Shown here piece after piece: positions 1 through 6,172 of a stretch of DNA of 17,556 nucleotides. The DNA is taken from NCBI GenBank assembly GCA_015487435.1, contig WFPU01000237.1, positions 1 through 17,556 on the forward strand. Direction: 5' to 3'. Within the stretch, counting starts at the first letter, position 1. Every line of letters begins with the position of its first letter. The notes under the pieces are model-generated. The model worked only from the letters and a program-made list of their open reading frames with translations. It was not told where the DNA came from and ran no database searches. The stretch comes from Sulfurimonas sp. Its GTDB lineage: Bacteria > Campylobacterota > Campylobacteria > Campylobacterales > Sulfurimonadaceae. The position numbers and the translations under genes are program-made.

Positions 1-2
1 GT

Positions 3-812
3 TTTAATATTAGTACTGAATATGTAAATATGTTTAATAATATTTACATAGGTGTATTAAAACAATATAAACATGAATCTAAATTACTATATGAAGAAAC
101 ATTAAATTCTTTAATTATTACGACAGTAGTACTAATAATATCTATGCTACTTGCTTTAATTATAATTTATTTGCTTACTAAACTAATCTATAATGAAGGA
201 AAACTTCATAAAGAGATTGAAGATACCCAAAAAGAGATTATTTATAAGATGGGTGAAGTTGGTGAAAGCCGTTCGCAAGAAACTGGAAATCATGTAAAAA
301 GAGTTGCTGAGTATTCTAGACTTTTAGCACTATTATGCGGACTTAGTGAAAAAAATGCCAAACTACTTTTTATAGCTTCACCTATGCATGATATTGGTAA
401 AGTAGCTATTCCAGACAGTATCTTAAAAAAGCAAGGAAAACTTACTAAAGAAGAATGGATAATTATGCGAAGCCATAGTGAAATAGGGTATGAAATACTT
501 AAAGATTCTAACAGACCTATACTTAAAGCTGCTGCACTTGTTTCTTACAGACATCATGAAAAATGGGATGGGAGCGGTTATCCAAATGGGTTAAAGGGTG
601 AAGATATACATATTTTTGGTCGCATAACAGCTTTAGCAGATGTTTTTGATGCACTAGGAAGTGATAGATGTTATAAAAAGGCTTGGAGTTTAGAAAAAAT
701 ACTTAAGTTATTTGAAAAAGAAAAGGGAAGACACTTTGACCCAGAACTTGTTGATATATTTTTAAAAAACTTAGATAAATTTTTGCTTATTCGAGATAAA
801 TTTCAAGACTAA
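3..812 (+). CDS. HD-GYP domain c-di-GMP phosphodiesterase, membrane-anchored, 5' end cut by window
   Basis: The reading frame is open to the left edge, so the ATG at 30 is probably internal and an N-terminal sensor region is missing. Counting from that Met, residues about 27-50 form a transmembrane helix, followed by a short charged linker and an HD-GYP domain. Visible motifs are HDIGK (H120, D121), the HHEKWDGSGYP segment containing GYP, and the RITALADVFDAL block. The family hydrolyses the second messenger c-di-GMP with a two- or three-metal centre; the family signature is intact, so activity is likely. The topology suggests a periplasmic or membrane sensor controlling a cytoplasmic phosphodiesterase. 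The gene ends before a repeat-rich spacer, so it does not seem to be co-transcribed with the next genes. The domain call is firm; the signal sensed is unknown. Confidence 0.9.
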   Translation, partial: FNISTEYVNMFNNIYIGVLKQYKHESKLLYEETLNSLIITTVVLIISMLLALIIIYLLTKLIYNEGKLHKEIEDTQKEIIYKMGEVGESRSQETGNHVKRVAEYSRLLALLCGLSEKNAKLLFIASPMHDIGKVAIPDSILKKQGKLTKEEWIIMRSHSEIGYEILKDSNRPILKAAALVSYRHHEKWDGSGYPNGLKGEDIHIFGRITALADVFDALGSDRCYKKAWSLEKILKLFEKEKGRHFDPELVDIFLKNLDKFLLIRDKFQD

Positions 813-880
813 GAGATAAAATTCAAAGGAGAGATTTTTTAAGTTTTTGAAATTTTGAAAGTAGTAGTGTACTAAATAAA

Positions 881-999
881 TAATTGAGACATCTGATTAA
901 TTAGAAACTAGACCCTAAATCAAGTTTATGGTGATTATAGTTATGTCATTTTGGACTTGATCCAGAATCTAATAGCTATTTAAACAGAGAGTTCAATTA
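881..999 (+). repeat. MITE-like dispersed repeat, copy A
   Basis: This 117-bp element (882-998) lies between TA dinucleotides. Its ends are inverted repeats (AATTGAGACATCTGATTAA at left, mirrored at right as ACAGAGAGTTCAATT). Inside are two hairpin arms: a CCCTAAA/TTTATGG-type arm around TCAAG, then a CATTTTGGA/TCCAGAATC arm. It is in the same orientation as copy D and has decayed somewhat: the left arm and the central GACG/CGTC are altered. No protein is encoded. The region 813-1260 holds only this copy, the operator and promoter, and copy B. Confidence 0.85.
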
Positions 1000-1006
1000 T
1001 ATAAAA

Positions 1007-1048
1007 TTGATGTATGTCAATGAAATAAAAAGTATAATAGAGTATAAT
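1007..1048 (+). promoter_or_regulatory. Crp/Fnr-type operator and -10 box for the DUF2249 operon
   Basis: TTGATGTATGTCAA at 1007-1020 differs by one base from the Fnr/Dnr/NnrR consensus TTGAT-N4-ATCAA. A TATAAT lies at 1043-1048 (another at 1033-1038). With the second -10 the start site falls near 1055, which puts the operator centre close to -41.5, the classical class II activator position. This suggests activation under low oxygen or nitrogen oxides. Which family member binds cannot be read from the site. Confidence 0.6.
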
Positions 1049-1076
1049 ATACGCAATATTGAGCTTTATACGGAAA

Positions 1077-1243
1077 TAATTATGGTTATTAGATTCTAGA
1101 TCAAGTCCAGAATGACGGTGTCTGAGTTGAAAATGACGATGTTTGAGTCCAGAGTGACGAAAGTATAGTTAAAAATGATAGAACAATCGTCATTCCAAGC
1201 TTGACTTAGAATCTAACTTATAATTAATCAGAGGTTTCAATTA
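1077..1243 (+). repeat. MITE-like dispersed repeat, copy B (expanded, 165 bp)
   Basis: The TA-bordered ends and outer arms belong to the same family as the other copies. The left arm is ATTCTAGA-TCAAG-TCCAGAATGACG and the right arm is the CCAAG/CTTGG type. The centre is longer than in the other copies because it holds a tandem pair of 21-bp units (1119-1139 and 1140-1160), each ending in TGACGA, plus about 35 bp of unrelated AT-rich sequence. The right end stops 18 bp before the DUF2249 start codon, and the Shine-Dalgarno AAGGA lies just outside it. The element should therefore be transcribed as most of that operon's 5' leader. Confidence 0.8.
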
Positions 1244-1260
1244 TAAAATTAAGGAATAAA

Positions 1261-1605
1261 ATGAGTTTAATACCACAAGATGCACAAAAGATTACAGCTA
1301 TGGGGGCGACAGTTGATTTCTTTAAAACTATAGAAGACGGGCTAAGTACATACTACTTTGATACAAGTAAATGTGGACCACCAGCTCCCATGGTAAATGC
1401 GATGTCAGGGTTACAACTTTTAGATGAAGATTCTAAATTAGTGATGATAAATCATAAAAAGCCAGGTGGACTTTTTCCAAAAATTGAAGCTGATTTTAAT
1501 TATGAAGTTGAAGATTTAGCAGATGGTAATGTAAAAGTTGTTTTTACTAAAAAATCTGATGCAGTTGGCAATACAAACTACAACGATAATAAGTGTAGTG
1601 GATAA
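1261..1605 (+). CDS. DUF2249 domain protein
   Basis: This 114-residue cytoplasmic protein has a good AAGGA ribosome site 6 bp before ATG. The segment from about residue 37 to 95 fits DUF2249: a GPPAPM...L turn, then LVMINHKKPGGLFPKIEADFNY, then an acidic VEDLADGNVKVVF strand. The family is small, TusA-like in fold and of unsettled biochemical role. DUF2249 genes recur beside nitric oxide reductase, NnrS and hemerythrin (Ric-type) genes. Here it is the first gene of an operon with a membrane protein 6 bp downstream and a DUF59 protein, behind a Crp/Fnr-like operator. The tail (residues 100-114) is rich in Asn and ends in CSG. A link to nitrogen-oxide metabolism is inferred from context only. 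Confidence 0.7.
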   Translation: MSLIPQDAQKITAMGATVDFFKTIEDGLSTYYFDTSKCGPPAPMVNAMSGLQLLDEDSKLVMINHKKPGGLFPKIEADFNYEVEDLADGNVKVVFTKKSDAVGNTNYNDNKCSG

Positions 1606-1611
1606 TATATA

Positions 1612-2844
1612 GTGGCAATATCTCAGGAGTTCGCACCTCCATTTAAGCTTATAGCGCCATATTTTGTAATTGGCGTTATAGTTTATGTTTTTAGTGTATT
1701 TTTTCTTTTTAATTTTGATATAACGCTCATTTCTCATTTAGACAGCTCTGTACTTTCATGGATACATTTTCTATTGCTTGGATTTGTTATGATGATAATT
1801 TTTGGAGCGATGGCACAGCTGGTTCCAGTAGTTCTTGAAGTTGGACATTTTGCAGTTGAGTTATATTATATAATATATCCATTACTCTTTATTGGAACAA
1901 TTATGATGGTGGCAGGATTTGGCTTTTCTCCACAGCTTTTACCATATGGTGGCGTTGTTGTGCTTATCTCTTTGGCGATTTTTATATTTGAAACTTTTAT
2001 GACCATAAAAAGAGTAAAAAAATTCAATCTTGTCATGACAAGTGTAGCATTGGCAAATGGATTTTTATTTTTTGGTCTAATTTTTGGGCTTATTATGGCT
2101 TTGGGTTATGCAGGTGTTGTTAGTGTTGATATATCAACATTTTTAAATGCACATATATATTTAGTATTTATTGGTTATGTTGGTATAACAATAATGGGTA
2201 TGAGTATGGTCTTGATTCCTATGTTTTGGTTATCACACAGTTTCTCTTGGAAACCAATCACTTATGCCCTTTGGCTAATTAGTTTTGGTGTTGTAAGTAT
2301 CTCATTATCAAGTATATTCGATAGTTTATATTTAGAAAATACTGGATATTTTTTGACTTTAATAGCACTTTTTTTATACTTTTATCAGATGTTTATTATT
2401 TATAAAACAAGAGTAAGAGTTGAAAATGATATCTATCTTAGAAGTATAGTGTTCTCATATATAGCTATGTGGATATCTTTAATATTAGGTGTATTATATC
2501 TGTTTATCCCATCTCAAACTGTACTTTTAGCAATTGGTTGGCTAATAATATTTGGATATGTAACTTTTATAATAAATGGTCACCTGTATAAAATAGTTCC
2601 TTTTTTAGTTTGGTTTGAAAGGTTTTCTCCACTTGTTGGAAAAGAAGAGGTTCCAATGCTTAATGATATGCTTCCAAGAAGAAGTTCTAATTTGCAGTTT
2701 ATATTTTCAGCATGTGGTGTTATCCTTGGATTTATAGGTATATTGATGCAAAATAATGAACTGTTTAAAGCAGGTGTGAGTTTTTTATTTATTGGAAGCG
2801 TGTTTATTTTAAAAGATTTAATTTATATGATAAGGTTTAGATAA
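1612..2844 (+). CDS. Polytopic membrane protein, heme-copper-oxidase/NnrS-like
   Basis: This 410-residue protein has about 12 hydrophobic helices and a GTG start six bases after the preceding stop. No clear Shine-Dalgarno is seen, so translation is probably coupled. Histidines fall in or next to helices at positions expected of haem-binding membrane proteins: WIHFLLLGF (H52), EVGHF (H79), LNAHIYLVFIGY (H181), LSHSF (H209) and INGHLYKIVPFLVW (H324). The H-x3-LG-F...GAM-QL-P pattern resembles the NnrS and CcoN/NorB-like families, but it lacks the full set of motifs for a catalytic oxidase subunit. It may be a haem/copper protein for tolerance of or response to nitrogen oxides. The exact family is uncertain; the membrane topology is certain. 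Confidence 0.65.
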   Translation: MAISQEFAPPFKLIAPYFVIGVIVYVFSVFFLFNFDITLISHLDSSVLSWIHFLLLGFVMMIIFGAMAQLVPVVLEVGHFAVELYYIIYPLLFIGTIMMVAGFGFSPQLLPYGGVVVLISLAIFIFETFMTIKRVKKFNLVMTSVALANGFLFFGLIFGLIMALGYAGVVSVDISTFLNAHIYLVFIGYVGITIMGMSMVLIPMFWLSHSFSWKPITYALWLISFGVVSISLSSIFDSLYLENTGYFLTLIALFLYFYQMFIIYKTRVRVENDIYLRSIVFSYIAMWISLILGVLYLFIPSQTVLLAIGWLIIFGYVTFIINGHLYKIVPFLVWFERFSPLVGKEEVPMLNDMLPRRSSNLQFIFSACGVILGFIGILMQNNELFKAGVSFLFIGSVFILKDLIYMIRFR

Positions 2845-3182
2845 TGTACTCAAAAGAAGAAATTTTTAAAGCAATTTCAACAGTAAAAGATCCAGAAGTT
2901 GGATTTAACTTAGTTGAGATGGGGCTTATTTACGATGCAACTTGCGATGAAGATAATTCAGTATTAGTCACCATGACTTTAAGTACAAAAGCATGTCCAT
3001 TGCATCAAATGATTGTTCAATGGGTTAAAGAAGCAGTTATGCGTGAACTAGATGATATTAAGGTTGTAGCAGTTGAGGTTGTTTGGGAGCCAGAGTGGAA
3101 CATCACAATGGCTGATGAAAATGTAAAAGAAAAACTTAGTGGAAAAATGGGCAAAGAAGAAAAAAAAGATATATGGTTTTAA
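2844..3182 (+). CDS. MIP18/DUF59 family Fe-S cluster assembly factor (PaaD/SufT-like)
   Basis: This 112-residue protein starts in a TAATG overlap with the preceding membrane-protein gene, so the two are translationally coupled. Family motifs are visible: the KDPEVGFNLVEMGLIYD opening (residues 15-31), a VTMTLSTKACP strand with the conserved Cys51, and the VVWEPEWNITMADENVK end, matching the usual W-x-P-x-W segment. The family helps mature Fe-S or other metal centres. In this operon it may serve the metal centre of a partner protein in nitrogen-oxide metabolism. The C-terminal 15 residues are a lysine-rich tail. Confidence 0.85.
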   Translation: MYSKEEIFKAISTVKDPEVGFNLVEMGLIYDATCDEDNSVLVTMTLSTKACPLHQMIVQWVKEAVMRELDDIKVVAVEVVWEPEWNITMADENVKEKLSGKMGKEEKKDIWF

Positions 3183-3199
3183 TCTAGAGCGATAGATAT

Positions 3200-3224
3200 A
3201 AAATTTAGCTAATTTTAATTTTTT
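3200..3224. terminator. Weak AT-rich hairpin between convergent genes
   Basis: AAAATTTAGCTAATTTT is an imperfect palindrome followed on the + strand by AATTTTTT. It lies in the 40-bp gap between the DUF59 gene and the convergent NosL-like gene, so it could end transcription from the left. The stem is almost all A-T and the call is tentative. Confidence 0.35.
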
Positions 3225-3678
3225 ACCTATACTTTTCTAAATTTTCCTTAGAAAATATATCTACAGGGGTATTACTTTTTTTAATAGGGTTAGAATATCT
3301 ATTTGATGTAGGCTTACTCTTTTTAATTGGTTTTGTATCGATTGGTTTTGTAGTATTTATATCTTTAGATATTACAATACCATGCTCTTTAACATATTTT
3401 TCAACAGCTTCATCATCCATCTTTACATAAGTTTCATAATCTACAATACAGCCACCATATTTTTCAGCATATTTTTGTGCTGTTTCTTTGTTTAAAAAAC
3501 CCCAACTTTTTTGCATCGTGCCATATTTTTTATTTCCTATAATATAATAAGCATTTTTAGAGTCTATAAAAGCAGTACTTGGAACATCAACTACATATTT
3601 TGGAATATCTCTAACATATTCTTTTTGTGTTGCAAATATTGAGATAGTTAGTAAAATTAAAATTATTGTAGTTTTCAT
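3223..3678 (-). CDS. Secreted NosL-like domain protein
   Basis: This 151-residue protein starts with a signal peptide (MKTTIILILLTISIFAT, cleavage near residues 16-18), so it is exported. Residues about 36-82 (AFIDSKNAYYIIGNKKYGTMQ...FLNKETAQKYAEKYGGCIVDYETY) resemble the NosL core, where a GS/GN-x-x-G-M segment, a PF-like strand and a YGG-x-I-x-x-Y/F turn recur. NosL is a copper chaperone for nitrous oxide reductase. The usual lipobox cysteine and the N-terminal copper-binding Cys/Met segment are absent; the only cysteine is in YGGC. The C-terminal 50 residues are a Lys/Pro/Ser-rich, probably disordered tail. It is convergent with the DUF2249 operon and its upstream side abuts repeat copy C. 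Confidence 0.55.
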   Translation of the reverse strand: MKTTIILILLTISIFATQKEYVRDIPKYVVDVPSTAFIDSKNAYYIIGNKKYGTMQKSWGFLNKETAQKYAEKYGGCIVDYETYVKMDDEAVEKYVKEHGIVISKDINTTKPIDTKPIKKSKPTSNRYSNPIKKSNTPVDIFSKENLEKYR

Positions 3679-3732
3679 AATTATAGTCCATATTGTTGAA
3701 ATTGAATGAATAGTGATAGCGATTTAATCAGT

Positions 3733-3850
3733 TAATTGAACTTTCTGATTAATTAGCTATTAGATTCTGGATCAAGTCCAGAATGACGAGGTTAACGTCA
3801 TCCTAAACTTAATTTAGAGACTAGTTTCTATTTAATCAGAGGTTCCAATT
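3733..3850 (-). repeat. MITE-like dispersed repeat, copy C (inverted relative to copy D)
   Basis: This 117-bp element has terminal inverted repeats. Read on the - strand it is nearly the same as copy D: I count about 7 differences in 117 positions by hand, mostly in the outer 20 bp at each end. The arms are ATTCTGGA-TCAAG-TCCAGAATGACG and a CTAAA/TTTAG-type arm, joined by AGGTTAACGT. The left flank is TA but the right is TT, the only departure from TA in the six copies. It lies 28 bp beyond the ahpC stop codon and may also act as that gene's terminator. Confidence 0.88.
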
Positions 3851-3878
3851 TGTATAAATTAAAAACAGGCAAAGATTG

Positions 3879-4475
3879 TTATAAATCATCCTTGTGCTTA
3901 CCAAGATACTCAGCAACACCCTCGGTTGTAGCTTTCATACCTTCATCACCTTTTTGCCAACCAGCAGGACAAACTTCACCGTGCTCATCAGTAAACTGCA
4001 TTGTATCTACCATTCTTAACATCTCATCAATGTTTCTTCCAAGTGGAAGGTCATTAATTGTTGCGTGACGTACAACTCCTTTTGCATCGATTAAGAATGA
4101 ACCACGTAATGCAACTGCATCACCAAAAAGTACATCGTAATCTTTAGAAATTTGTTTTGTAAGATCAGCTACAAGTGGGTAACCAACACGTCCTATACCA
4201 CCATTATTAACAGGAGTTTCTCTCCAAGCAAAGTGAGAAAATTGACTATCTACAGAACAACCAATAACATTAACGCCACGATCTTTAAAATCTTGAAGTC
4301 TATGATCAAAAGCGATAAGTTCTGATGGACATACGAATGTGAAGTCTAGCGGGTAGAAAAAAAGTACAGTACCTTTTTCACCGAAATTCTCTGAAAATTT
4401 GAAGTCTTCAACGATTGAACCGTCACCTAAAACTGCTGTTGCTGTAAAATCTGGAGCTGGATTTGTTACTAACAT
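3879..4475 (-). CDS. ahpC: Alkyl hydroperoxide reductase / typical 2-Cys peroxiredoxin
   Basis: This 198-residue cytoplasmic peroxidase reduces hydrogen peroxide, organic peroxides and probably peroxynitrite. The peroxidatic Cys49 is in DFTFVCPSE and the resolving Cys169 is in HGEVCPAGW. The GGIG motif is present but the YF C-terminal motif of over-oxidation-sensitive peroxiredoxins is not. The length and C-terminal pattern (EVCPAGWQKGDEGMKATTEGVAEYL) closely match Helicobacter TsaA/AhpC as I recall it. A strong AAGGAT ribosome site precedes ATG. It is divergent from fdxA, as ahpC is in Campylobacter jejuni, but here it is enclosed by inverted repeat copies C and D. In Campylobacter the gene is under PerR; TTAACTAAACATAATTAA at 4509-4526 is only a weak PerR-like candidate. 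Confidence 0.96.
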   Translation of the reverse strand: MLVTNPAPDFTATAVLGDGSIVEDFKFSENFGEKGTVLFFYPLDFTFVCPSELIAFDHRLQDFKDRGVNVIGCSVDSQFSHFAWRETPVNNGGIGRVGYPLVADLTKQISKDYDVLFGDAVALRGSFLIDAKGVVRHATINDLPLGRNIDEMLRMVDTMQFTDEHGEVCPAGWQKGDEGMKATTEGVAEYLGKHKDDL

Positions 4476-4827
4476 AATATATATCCTTAATTATTTGTTT
4501 TTAGAATTTTAACTAAACATAATTAATAGATATCAAATATTTATAGGTATAGTTTTAAAGTAAAGATATTATTAAGGTTAATGATATTTATATAGTTTTA
4601 ATTGAGACCTCTGATTAATTAGAAACTAGTCTCTAAATTAAGTTTAGGATGACGTTAACCTCGTCATTCTGGACTTGTTCCAGAATCTAATAGCTAATTA
4701 ATCAGAGAATCCAATTAAATGAAAGTGTAACAAATTATTAATATTTTCACTTTACAAAAGATATTTTAGCTATCTTTAAAATTCTTGTGATAAACTTGCT
4801 TTGAAATTATTTTAATGGAGAAATATT
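4476..4827. promoter_or_regulatory. Divergent ahpC-fdxA control region containing repeat copy D
   Basis: This 352-bp gap carries the ahpC leader and Shine-Dalgarno (AAGGAT, read on -), repeat copy D (4599-4717) and the fdxA upstream region. On the fdxA side, GAAAGTG (4721-4727) and CACTTTAC (from 4749) form an inverted pair about 20 bp apart, and ATGGAGAA (4814-4821) supplies the ribosome site. No -35/-10 pair is good enough to name with confidence. In related species both genes respond to iron and peroxide. Confidence 0.45.
4599..4717 (+). repeat. MITE-like dispersed repeat, copy D
   Basis: This is the best-preserved copy and can serve as type: 117 bp (4600-4716) with TA at each edge. The 22-bp terminal inverted repeats are built around CCTCTGATTAATTA at left and TAATTAATCAGAG at right. 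Two hairpin arms meet at GATGACGTTAACCTCGTC. The left arm is CTCTAAA-TTAAG-TTTAGGATG and the right arm ATTCTGGA-CTTGT-TCCAGAAT. The whole element is also one long imperfect palindrome, since each arm resembles the reverse complement of the other. It sits between the divergent genes ahpC and fdxA. Confidence 0.9.
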
Positions 4828-5112
4828 ATGGCAGTAATTATTAATGATACTTGTATCAATTGTGGCGCATGTATAGATGAGTGTCCAACTGAGGCAATTG
4901 TAGATGAGGATGATAACCCTCAAGATGAAGAAATTTATTATGTTTACGCTGATAAATGTGTTGAGTGTGTAGATCACCACGATGAACCAGCATGTGCAAC
5001 AGCATGTCCTACTGAGGGTTGTATAACTTGGGATGCTATTGGTGAAAGTCCAGCTCACCGTGACGATATCACAGAAGAGCAACGTTCAAACAAAGAACCT
5101 GTTGTAGAATAG
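4828..5112 (+). CDS. fdxA: 2[4Fe-4S] ferredoxin of the YfhL/Allochromatium type
   Basis: This 94-residue soluble electron carrier has cluster I ligands CINCGACIDECP (C9, C12, C15, C19). Cluster II has a longer gap between its second and third ligands: CVEC (C44, C47), then C56 and C60 in CATACP, with a further C65. That insertion is diagnostic of Allochromatium-type low-potential 2[4Fe-4S] ferredoxins. The C-terminal 25 residues form an acidic helix-like tail. The position, divergent from ahpC and upstream of ndk, matches the iron-induced fdxA of Campylobacter jejuni, which is linked to aerotolerance; the symbol rests on that synteny. A strong nested RNA structure follows the gene. Confidence 0.88.
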   Translation: MAVIINDTCINCGACIDECPTEAIVDEDDNPQDEEIYYVYADKCVECVDHHDEPACATACPTEGCITWDAIGESPAHRDDITEEQRSNKEPVVE

Positions 5113-5117
5113 CTTAT

Positions 5118-5201
5118 GGTGTAATACCTTTTAATTGGCTAGTTTTGTAAAAGCCAAGCTGAACAATAAAAGGATTTACATTAAAATACTACACCCTTTT
5201 T
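5118..5201 (+). terminator. Nested three-stem hairpin with T-run after fdxA (terminator or 3' small RNA)
   Basis: Three collinear perfect stems nest: GGTGTA (5118-5123) with TACACC (5190-5195), CCTTTTA (5127-5133) with TAAAAGG (5167-5173), and TTGGCT (5135-5140) with AGCCAA (5152-5157). They are followed directly by CTTTTT (5196-5201). The T-run suits an intrinsic terminator separating fdxA from ndk. The size and nesting are more than a simple terminator needs, so a stable 3' RNA is possible. A further small hairpin, CACTC/GAGTG, follows at 5202-5215. Confidence 0.6.
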
Positions 5202-5255
5202 CACTCTTTTGAGTGGAAATCTTTCAATTTAATCTAAAAAAAATAAAATTTTCGA

Positions 5256-5291
5256 TATAATTCCATTCTATTTTTAAAATCAATTAGGAGT
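5256..5291 (+). promoter_or_regulatory. Probable ndk promoter (-10) and ribosome site
   Basis: TATAAT at 5256-5261 is preceded by a T-rich stretch (AAATTTTCGATATAAT), the usual form of epsilonproteobacterial promoters, which often lack a -35 box. TAGGAGT ahead of the ndk ATG is the ribosome site. This promoter probably drives the ndk-yceD-rpmF-plsX-fabH operon. Confidence 0.55.
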
Positions 5292-5295
5292 TTTT

Positions 5296-5709
5296 ATGGA
5301 AAGAACACTATCAATTATTAAACCAGATGCCGTAGCTAAGGGTGTTATCGGTAAAATATTAGACCGTTTTGAGAGCAATGGACTTAAAATTGCAGCAACT
5401 AAAAAGATTCAATTATGTCGTGCAGATGCTGAAGCATTTTATGCAGTTCATGCCGAGAGACCTTTTTTTAATGATCTTGTAGATTTCATGATTTCTGGAC
5501 CAGTTGTTGTAACTGTTCTTGAGGGTGAAGATGCAATGGCTAAAAACCGTGAATTAATGGGAGCGACTAACCCTAAGGAAGCTGAAGCAGGTACAATTCG
5601 TGCTGATTTTGCTGAAAATATTGATGCAAATGCGGTTCATGGTAGTGACTCTGTTGAAAATGCAGCTGTTGAAATAGCATTTTTCTTTTCAGAGAGAGAA
5701 ATTTCTTAA
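5296..5709 (+). CDS. ndk: Nucleoside diphosphate kinase
   Basis: This 137-residue enzyme transfers the gamma-phosphate of ATP to other nucleoside diphosphates through a phosphohistidine. The catalytic H115 is in NAVHGSDS and the opening ERTLSIIKPDAV is standard, as are R101 and the GAT-P-KEAEAGTIR block. The length is normal for bacterial Ndk. The strong TAGGAG ribosome site makes the ATG start firm. It is the first gene of the conserved block leading to fabH, and the next gene starts 10 bp downstream. Confidence 0.97.
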   Translation: MERTLSIIKPDAVAKGVIGKILDRFESNGLKIAATKKIQLCRADAEAFYAVHAERPFFNDLVDFMISGPVVVTVLEGEDAMAKNRELMGATNPKEAEAGTIRADFAENIDANAVHGSDSVENAAVEIAFFFSEREIS

Positions 5710-5719
5710 TTAAAATTTT

Positions 5720-6073
5720 ATGAAAATAAATCTAATTAAGGTTACTCAAACACCAGTAGATTTTGACGAAAAATCTGATAAAATGGCTTTTAAAGGTTAT
5801 TTACAGTATGATGCCAACAAATTAATTTTACTCAAAGCAAAACTGAGTGGAAAGATTAACACAGATTGTAATCTCTGTGCGGATGAGTTTGAATTAGATG
5901 TAAACGAAGAGATAGAATTTTATCTTAATAGTGGCATCTATAAGGGCAAAAATGAAGTATTGTTGGATGTTGTAGAGTGCTTTGATTCTATAGTAGATTT
6001 ACAAGAGATATTAAACTCAGAGATTGAACTTATCAAAAGTGATTATAATACTTGCAAAAATTGTAAAGATTAA
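5720..6073 (+). CDS. YceD-like (DUF177) protein upstream of rpmF
   Basis: This 117-residue protein has the DUF177 layout: an N-terminal beta region, a CNLCADEFELDV motif (C50, C53) and a C-terminal YNTCKNC pair (C112, C115), so two CxxC pairs could bind a metal. The acidic C-terminal LDVVECFDSIVDLQEILNSEIEL segment fits the family's conserved V-D-L...E-E-L-L helix. DUF177 genes almost always sit upstream of rpmF; in E. coli and plants the family is linked to 23S rRNA accumulation. The ATG at 5720 has no clear Shine-Dalgarno, so it may depend on coupling to ndk. Confidence 0.85.
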   Translation: MKINLIKVTQTPVDFDEKSDKMAFKGYLQYDANKLILLKAKLSGKINTDCNLCADEFELDVNEEIEFYLNSGIYKGKNEVLLDVVECFDSIVDLQEILNSEIELIKSDYNTCKNCKD

Positions 6074-6082
6074 TCTTAATTT

Positions 6083-6172
6083 TACCTCATTTTTGAGGTA
6101 GGCTTTAGTGACCATAGCGGTCTTAGTGTAAGTGGTGGAATCAAGATGCCCTTGAGGATATACTCCAACACT
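6083..6172 (+). ncRNA. Candidate structured mRNA leader of rpmF
   Basis: The 122-bp gap between the DUF177 gene and rpmF holds ordered stems. TACCTCA/TGAGGTA (6083-6089, 6094-6100) closes a TTTT loop. GACC/GGTC (6110-6113, 6119-6122) closes a five-base loop. In a larger stem-loop GTGGTGGA (6132-6139) pairs with TCCAACAC (6164-6171), with one G-A mismatch, and encloses TCAAG/CTTGA (6141-6145, 6151-6155). The ribosome site AAAGGA follows at about 6182-6187. The gap is long for this operon, where other junctions are -1 to 10 bp, so a regulatory leader is plausible. The first hairpin lacks a T-run and is not a convincing terminator. Confidence 0.4.

Noticed and set aside
793..832. Two 20-bp tandem near-copies (GAGATAAAWTTCAA...) around the HD-GYP stop codon
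   Set aside because: Only about 14 of 20 positions match in AT-rich sequence, with no further copies; probably a chance or decayed duplication.
1516..1737. Open frame on the - strand across the DUF2249 / membrane-protein junction
   Set aside because: It overlaps two real genes and its protein is a Lys/Tyr/Asn-rich shadow without motifs.
1612..2844. Calling the membrane protein a catalytic cytochrome oxidase or nitric oxide reductase subunit
   Set aside because: The full set of haem and copper histidine motifs is not visible; only a distant family resemblance can be supported.
3850..4068. Open frame on the + strand opposite ahpC
   Set aside because: It runs antisense to the strongly conserved C-terminal half of ahpC, has no ribosome site and an unlikely composition.
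4509..4526. TTAACTAAACATAATTAA as a PerR box for ahpC
   Set aside because: The symmetry is poor and AT-rich sequence gives such matches often; mentioned only as a weak candidate.
6106..6122. GTGACCATAGCGG in the rpmF leader resembles the opening of 5S rRNA
   Set aside because: The following sequence does not continue with the conserved 5S loops and the total length is too short; treated as chance similarity within a leader.
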